A stretch of 64,000 nucleotides of DNA, from NCBI RefSeq assembly GCF_025399195.1, contig NW_026252094.1, positions 186,001 through 250,000 on the forward strand, in the 5' to 3' direction. The translations under genes were made by a program, and so were the position numbers. Source of the DNA: Umbelopsis ramanniana AG. Its lineage: Eukaryota > Mucoromycota > Umbelopsidomycetes > Umbelopsidales > Umbelopsidaceae. A model generated the notes under the pieces. That model saw only the letters and a program-made list of their open reading frames with translations, was not told where the DNA came from and did no database searches. Positions within the stretch are counted from its first letter, which is position 1. The number at the start of each line of letters is the position of its first letter. This document shows, in pieces, positions 57,442-64,000 of this stretch.

Positions 57442-59141
57442 TTAGGCGATGATGTTGAGTGCCTTGCGGTAGTACCTCTTCCATCTGGGAACAGGGTTAC
57501 CGTTTTCATCATACATTCCATCAGTGCCATCTTCCTCTTCCTTGGTTCGTGGAATACGACCAGTTTCGAAATCCATCTCATGCAATTTTACAAAAGCGGG
57601 GCGACGAACGACCTTATGACCAACATAGAGAACGATACCAAAGATGAGACCGATATAGGCGGCAATGACGTTGCTGGCATCGATGGGGTTTGTAGTGAAA
57701 GTCTTGTAACCTTGACCAAAGATAACGATGATACCAATGACAATGGAGAAGATGTCGCAGAAAGGATGAAGCAAGGAAACATAAGGAAGGCTCTTGAGGT
57801 CATAGCCTTGTGCCAAAAGTCCCTTTCTGAATCGAAGATGGGTAAGAGAAATGATAACCCATGTGATCAAACCAGCAACACTGGTCAAATTGGTGAGCCA
57901 GTTGAAGACGACGCCGGATCCGAAGAGGGAGGTCAAAAAGGCAAGACAACCAATCAAGCAACTGGCTAACACAGCCCAGATAGGAATACCAAAGCGATTG
58001 ACAAAGGTGAAGAACTTGGGAGCCTTTCCGTCCTGAGCTAAAGCCATAAGGGTACGGCTGGAAGAGTAGACACCACTGTTGGCAGCGGAAATCATGGTAA
58101 CCAGTAAAATAGCATTCATCACGTCAGCTGCCCAAGCGGCACCAGCCATTTCGAAGACGAGCGTGAATGGAGAAACAGCGACGTTTGTTCCAGAAGCACT
58201 CAAAAGTCGTGGATCGGTATATGGAATGTTCAGACCGATGACGAGAATGGTCATAACGTAGAACAAGACGATTCTGACAAAGACCTGCTTGACGGCGGAG
58301 GGAACAGTCTTATGGGGGTTGGCACTTTCTCCAGCTGTAATACCGACAATTTCCACACCATTGAAGGAGAAGGCGGCAGCGATAAGACAGTTGAAGAAAC
58401 CAAGGAAACCATCGTGGAATGGAGCACCGGGAATGTGCCAGTTACTAGCGCCATAGTTCGTACCGCCAATCGATCCAGTGTCGACACAAAGCCCGACAAT
58501 AATGAAAATGACGACAGTGACGACTTTAACGAACGAGAACCAGTATTCGACTTCGCCATAGCCTTTGACGGAAAACAAATTGAAACAAGCGACAATGACG
58601 AGGGCGATAATACTCCATACAACACTGTTGATGCTATCGATCCAGTATTCCATGATCATAGCAACTCCAGTTAATTCGACAGCGACACCGACAGCCCAAT
58701 TGGCCCAGTAGACCCATCCGACGCAAAATCCCATAGAGGAATCGACATATCGAGTGGCAAAATGACCAAAACTTCCAGCAATAGGAATGAAAGCGGCCAT
58801 TTCACCAAGCGACATCATGACGCAAAAGACAAGAATACCAACAACCATGTAAGCGAGCAAAGAACCAGCAGGTCCACCTGTGGCGATGGCTTTTCCCGAA
58901 GCAACGAAAAGACCCGTACCAATGGTACCACCAAGGGCAATCATCTGTATAAATTAAGCAGGATCAGCGTTTCATGTTCCACCATGAAAACCGCTTCTGT
59001 TCTGTTCTTTACCTGAATATGACGGGCCTTAAGGTTACGCTTCAAATGATGAGGTTCGTTGACCGAGATAGATTCCTCTGATAAGCTTTCATCATGGATG
59101 GTGCGGCAAAAATCGCCTTGTTGAGTCTTCTCCGAATCCAT
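57442..59141 (-). CDS. Amino acid permease, AAT/YAT family
   Basis: Two exons (59141-59013, 58944-57442) give 1632 bases, 543 residues. The hydrophilic N-terminus (MDSEKTQQGDFCRTIHDE) ends in [25 protein letters not shown], the conserved entry to TM1 in fungal permeases. About twelve membrane segments follow, with the substrate-binding GTIGTGLF and a FSFNGVEIVGITAGE motif in TM6. The C-terminus has RRPAFVKLHEMDFETGRIP, close to the fungal AAT consensus. It is a plasma-membrane proton symporter; the substrate range cannot be read from sequence. The intron falls just before TM1. Confidence 0.95.
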
Positions 59142-60655
59142 AATGGCTGGTGATGAGTAGTTGTAAGTGTTAAAAGTGGGTAAAAACGAAGTACTTTGTT
59201 GTGGCCAGAGACCCGGATTGACTGAGACAGTAAGTAAGAAAGAAGAAAAGGGTTGTAGATATTGGCGATCAAAATCTGATCTGATCAGGCTTTTATTCAA
59301 TGGGCGAGCTGCTACCGAAAAATTTTTCGACTTCGCTTTAGAACCCAAACTTTTTGAAACAATTGAAACCAAAATTGCGTGATACAATTTGTTACATTTT
59401 CTCAGATAGTCCCACGATAACTTGTAATTTACTGTCTACCTTGTTCTCACCGCCAACATGATTCCCCGTAAGCTTAACAATTTACCATCGTCTACATCCC
59501 AGATTATCACTTGTTGTTTTCCGTTCAATCTTTTCCAACACCACTTACCCTAGTCTTGCTCTAGCCTGCAGTCGACTGCGGAGTTTGCCACACGGGTTGT
59601 TGAAGACATTACGCGAGATGCTTGAAATCTCATTGGCCGCTGCAATGGAATACCCGCTCTAATCGTGTAGTAGCCTGTACTATATCCATCCTATGCAAAC
59701 AGTTGGCACATGCTATAGGTTACACCACGTTCTCCGACTAAGATATGGCCCTTTGCTTCTATGTGGGCATGGATGGAGGATGCCTACAGCCGCGTGGACC
59801 AGGACTTTAGTTTATCCGAAGATGCTGCACGCCTTCTGAAACAGATATTAATTTTTTTGGCAAGCCAACCATTGCCATTGGCCATCATATATCTTTGTAG
59901 GTATATTTGCAGAAACCACGAAGTCAGACCATTTCAGGTCCCTTAAGGTTTCGAAAGAAGAAACATCTCTGTGATGCCTTATCTTTGTGATGTCAGCAAA
60001 ATTTACCTAAATACTCCACCCAAGCTGCATGCCGGTGTTTACCGTAGCACACTATTGTTTCTTACAAATGTGGAGTGCCTAGAAACAAAAAGTACCAACT
60101 GCTGTACAACCCTTCCCAATGATCGACCGACCAGGGGAAGGGCAACAGAATTCACCATATCTCAAGTTATGGCGACATTCTGCAAGGCGATATTAGACAA
60201 TTTAAATTGAATGCCGGCTGCATTAAGCTTAAAATCATGGCGTCTTTTTTATTTGCCTCACGGCTATTATATACTCGATGGGTGTTGAGAAAGAAATTAG
60301 CACAGTAACAAGGCTAGCAGTACACAAAGTAAAGATGATGGCATAGCTCAATTATAAAAGCTTCAGCATTGAAAACATAAACCATGCTCGCTGAAACTGA
60401 AGAAAAGAAGTCTACGGGATGCAATCGCAAGGCAACACTAAACGAAAAGCAAGTAAATATGCCGATAAAAAAATAGAAAAAAGAAGGAGAAAAAGCAGAG
60501 TCTAATGAGAACAATTAAAAGGAAGAAAGAAAAAAACGAGCTGCTTCGATACGCACGGCCTTCCAAGTCAAAGTGCTGTAACAACCATGTAGCCTAAACA
60601 AAATCATGCTGATTAGCCAACGTAACGCTAGTGGAACAGCATTCCATCTACTTAC
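59142..60655. other. Gene-free region between permease promoter and Nrd1-like gene
   Basis: About 1.5 kb. Short frames near 59761-60210 have no motif and lack splice context. The part next to 59141 is the permease promoter and 5' UTR; near 60314-60650 lies A-rich 3' flank of the RRM gene. No repeat or RNA gene identified. Confidence 0.5.
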
Positions 60656-62551
60656 TTAAACTAATACGGATCCAATGACATCAGTAATAGTGTCAGGATG
60701 TTCGTCAATAGAAATTGGTATACCAGAGTCAGCAGGATGGTCGACTTCAGCATGACCATTGATGACGGGGATGAGACCGGTAGAAACAGATTCTATGGTG
60801 GAGCCGCCGGACTTGTGCATACGGGGAGGGTTGCCGCAACGATCCTTACCATAGTTGATTCTGAATTTTTTATACTCGTCCTTAGATCGAATACCATCAA
60901 TAGCTCGAACAGCGGATGCAATGCTAGTGAAATTGACAAAGGCACAATTCTTCTCCTTAAGGGTGTTGACCAATTCAATATCGCCATATTCGCCAAAATC
61001 CTGTCGAAGTTTGTCTTCTGTAATGGTTTCATCAATATTGCCCAGGTATACATTGCGCGATCCTCCGTTCTGTACCGCTGCTATCACGGATGCAGACAAT
61101 GCAGATGGTTTGCCCCAGCCAACCTTGAGTCTTCGGTTTTTGATGACAATACCATGGTAGCTTGCTTGACTATAAAAGTTGAGCGCCAACGATGGGTCGA
61201 CAAAGGCAATGAACGCAATATGCTTATCGGGCATATAGCGAATGTGGTTCAAAATACCGCCGCGAACAACATTGCAGATTTCTTCAGTGGTTGTATCCGG
61301 GTGAATATTCCCAAGGTATATTGTGCGGTTTGCGATGGCAGCAATAGACGCATTGCTATGATACAACGAAGAGGAGTGGTTACCGTACGAATCAATCGTG
61401 GTCCCCGTGAATGGATCGTAGCTGATAGAGCCGAAAGGAACTTGATAATTGCCAGATGACGCGGGCGCATAGGGCTGTGAAGGGTGCATCTGAGTCATTT
61501 TGGGTCGATAGGCACATCTGTCTTTGCCATAGTTGACACGACGAGATGCCCACTTGGCATCGTTGGGCAGGTTGTTAACACATCGAATAGCGCTAGCAAT
61601 GCTCAAAAAGTGAACAAAAGCGATATTTCTTTCCCGCAAAATTTTGACGTGTTCAATGTAACCAAACTTTGATAATTGATCTCTCAAAGTTTGCTCTGTC
61701 ACATTATCATCCAGGTCACCGAGGTAAACGTTTCGAGTGGCGCCACTCTGAAGCGCGACATGCAAACTAGGCGAGCCGCCGTTGGGTTTACCCCATCCCA
61801 CCTTGAGTTCATTGCCATTGACCGCCAATCTCTTGGTATTAGCTTCATGATAAAGGTGAGCGGCAGCAGCTCCATCAACAAAGGTGATAAAGGCGCAGCT
61901 CTTCTCGGGAAATGTTCGAACAGCTTCAATAATGCCAGATTTAACCAAATCCAAAACCTCACTAATCGTAGTCTCAGCCGGGATGTTGCCAATGTAAACG
62001 GTTCGTGCTGATTGGTTTGGCACAGATTGCATTTGACCTGCATTTTGTTGACCGACGTGATGTGAGTACGGCGTAGCATTGGAAAATTGAGGAGTTGAAA
62101 ACGGAGATGCCAAAGAAGACGCCGAAGGAGACGTAGCCAAAGGTGGGTTGGCGTATTGCAGCTGACCATTCGTGTTAAGCATTCCCTGAGTACCGTTCAT
62201 ATGATGATACTGATTCATGTTACCGTAGGATGAAGATAAGTTGCCGCTGGAATACGCTGTAAATGCGGACGGATTTGGTTGTTGGAAAGTGGTTGGAATT
62301 CCATTTCCTTGACCATAATGACTTGCCATCATTGTCGCTCCAGGGATAGCCACCGCTGATGGGTTCTGATACTGACCATAGGCATCGGGGCTAGCAATAT
62401 TGAACGTGAGCATGAGGAAACATCAAATATATTCACATTCCGCAAATTTTGAAATCATCACTTACGAGATCTGCCCAAAGCGAGGCTTTTCCGCATGCTT
62501 AATGATGGACGCTTGTGATGATGCCAACACTGGGTGAGTACTGTCCGACAT
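60656..62551 (-). CDS. Four-RRM protein of the Nrd1/Msa2 type
   Basis: Two exons (62551-62466, 62390-60656) give 1821 bases, 606 residues. Exon 1 encodes MSDSTHPVLASSQASI. A Gln/Asn/Ser-rich stretch is followed by four RRMs in two pairs. Pair one: TVYIGNIPAETTISEVLDLV with LKVGWGKPNGG, then NVYLGDLDDNVTEQTLRD with VNYGKDRCAYR. Pair two: TIYLGNIHPDTTTEEICN with LKVGWGKPSAL, then NVYLGNIDETITEDKLRQ with INYGKDRCGNP. The paired V-GWGKP and NYGKDRC ends match S. pombe Nrd1, an RNA-binding regulator of differentiation and cytokinesis. The role here is inferred. An in-frame ATG inside the intron (62413) gives a false longer start. Confidence 0.9.
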
Positions 62552-64000
62552 GAGGATAATGGGGGGTGGAGTGGATAATAATATCTGAGAAACAAATGGT
62601 ACGATAAGTCAGTCAATATGCAGTCGACAGAGGGGTTCTTGTCAATTACATGGTTGTCTATCTCGGCTGATGAACCATTTTTCTGTTCTTGTTTGATACC
62701 GAATTACTTACAGTGGTGGATGTAAAGGCTATCAAGAGCTTATTAAGGAGAGTAGGAAAAAATGCAGAACGTTTGGGGCCAACGTTCACCGACCTAGTAA
62801 GTCTGCCCTTGTATCGTCAACAACTACCCGAAACAATTCACCAAGCTGAGTAGAAGCTCTTAAAAACTAACTGAAAACAAGGATGACAATGTCAGTGGTG
62901 AATTCAAAAGAAGGACTGACAGGTAATGACGTAGGTCCAGTGCCGGGATTGTTGAATTTGCCACTGATTACAATAATTGGAAGGTCGTAGGGGATGAAGA
63001 CGACGCATGGCGTGAAAATGTGCTTTCGAATCTCGATAGTAAAAGTCGTTCTCATGCCGGAGTAGATGGTTGTGTGCCTGAATTTCCGTCGAAATGAGAG
63101 AAGTGACTTACGTGCACAGGAGCTCTACTTTATGCAGATGACAAACGATGGGAGGGGGGGGATTATAACACAGAAAGGAAGAAGAAGAAGCTTGTATGTT
63201 GAAAATGAGTGAATGAATTATTAGACAAGCCTCCTGTTGCTAATTGCTTAGACTTTCTTCCCCTTTGTTACAAGTCAGATCAAATGATGATTGAGGAAAG
63301 ATGGGTTTGGCTGACGGTGTGCTGGCTTCGATGTGTCGCTCGCCGAACCCCGCTTCTTTCTATTTGGCCAATCACAAGTGACAGATCCTATTTCGGCAAC
63401 TGGGTTGCACGTTGACAGACAATGCATTGTTAAATGACAGCACAACGTTAGCTTAAGCTTTATTATAACGTCAGCTTAGTCAATACAGAGTCAATACGCG
63501 AACATACATGGCATAGCAATACTACTCTATGGGATATTTACCTTGGAGGATAGTCAAGCATATAGATCATACTGCATCGCCGAGTCAAGGCTGATTGACA
63601 GAGGACAGTAGTTAGTTAGACAGAAATAGAGATCCAGCCATTTTTAATGCGATAATGAAAATGTAATTGATTGCTCTAGAGCTATTTGAACACCTTGAAA
63701 GATGAGCGTCTATAATGCAAATTGAGCTAGAACTTACTGCTTTAACCTGATTGAATTCTGTACGTATATTTTTTACTCCTTTAAAGATACGTTCAAAATG
63801 CTATAATGAGCTACAATCGATCCATGCCGGTCATGCAACGCTACATTGGGTTCGCGATATTGCCCTTTTTATTTTTCAGATAGTAAACGATAGCGGTCGA
63901 GTGTGATAAGACGAAAGGACTTCACTGGCTTTGATTAAATTCTACATTCTTGCTATATCGAGATTACTAAGAGAAAAAATAGGTGGGTACCTTATCTAAC
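62552..64000. other. Upstream region of the Nrd1-like gene; no gene seen
   Basis: About 1.4 kb. It probably holds the promoter and a long leader of the RRM gene. A 62-codon minus-strand frame at 62867-63055 has no supported domain or splice partner. A CCAAT box occurs near 63367. AT-rich to the window end. Confidence 0.5.

Noticed and set aside
58312-58674. 120-codon acidic plus-strand frame
   Set aside because: Antisense to permease membrane segments; composition follows from complementing hydrophobic codons.
62405-62413. ATG (MLTFNIAS…) as the start of the Nrd1-like protein
   Set aside because: It falls inside the intron 62465-62391; splicing from the upstream exon (ATG 62551) gives a clean frame and a good acceptor.

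Overview
The window is nuclear DNA of a filamentous fungus. It has intron-rich protein genes with short introns (about 50-120 bases), GT-AG splice sites, T-rich tracts ahead of start codons, and a fungal gene set that includes septin, PIS1, MEX67, NOP4, PABP, an AAT-type amino acid permease and an Nrd1-type four-RRM protein. It also holds genes that are uncommon or patchy in Dikarya: a PHAF1/UPF0183 homolog, a CCDC6 homolog, a stefin-like cystatin and an ADCK2-like protein. I infer an early-diverging fungus, most likely Mucoromycota and possibly Mucorales. No rRNA or tRNA gene, CRISPR array or intact transposon was recognised.

Layout. 1-1007: 3'-truncated secreted pectinesterase, then about 2 kb without a clear gene. 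3.1-4.7 kb: C2H2 transcription factor with two finger pairs. 5.3-7.5 kb: divergent spliceosome pair PPIE/SNRNP27. 7.7-9.3 kb: septin. 9.27-10.3 kb: coding-like but frame-disrupted stretch. 10.3-11.5 kb: PIS1 (with a GC-AG intron), divergent from a small DUF202 membrane protein. 12.5-14.5 kb: PHAF1 homolog. 14.7-17.9 kb: large protein with an MLKL-like helical region and a CHORD-like Cys/His cluster. 18.5-22 kb: transaldolase and ADCK2-like kinase, divergent. 22.6-28.5 kb: MEX67 and NOP4, divergent. 28.7-33.6 kb: membrane RING-H2 protein, cystatin, alpha/beta hydrolase, glutaminyl cyclase. 33.8-37.9 kb: short-chain acyl-CoA synthetase divergent from a mitochondrial carrier. 38.0-43.7 kb: unknown protein, ARPC1, CENP-X, CCDC6-like coiled coil.

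44.8-51.1 kb: five consecutive same-strand, intronless genes encoding divergent members of one unnamed family. They share a core domain, and four of the five carry N-terminal PPxY motifs. This is the best candidate for an undescribed system.

51.6-62.6 kb: PABP, 6-pyruvoyl-tetrahydropterin synthase, mitochondrial processing peptidase alpha, amino acid permease and Nrd1-like RRM protein. The last 1.4 kb shows no gene.

Neighbouring genes mostly serve unrelated cellular functions and are not an operon. The common organisation is head-to-head pairs sharing 100-200 bp promoters. Exon boundaries were built by eye from splice signals and frame. For most genes the summed exons give an uninterrupted frame of the length expected for the family.
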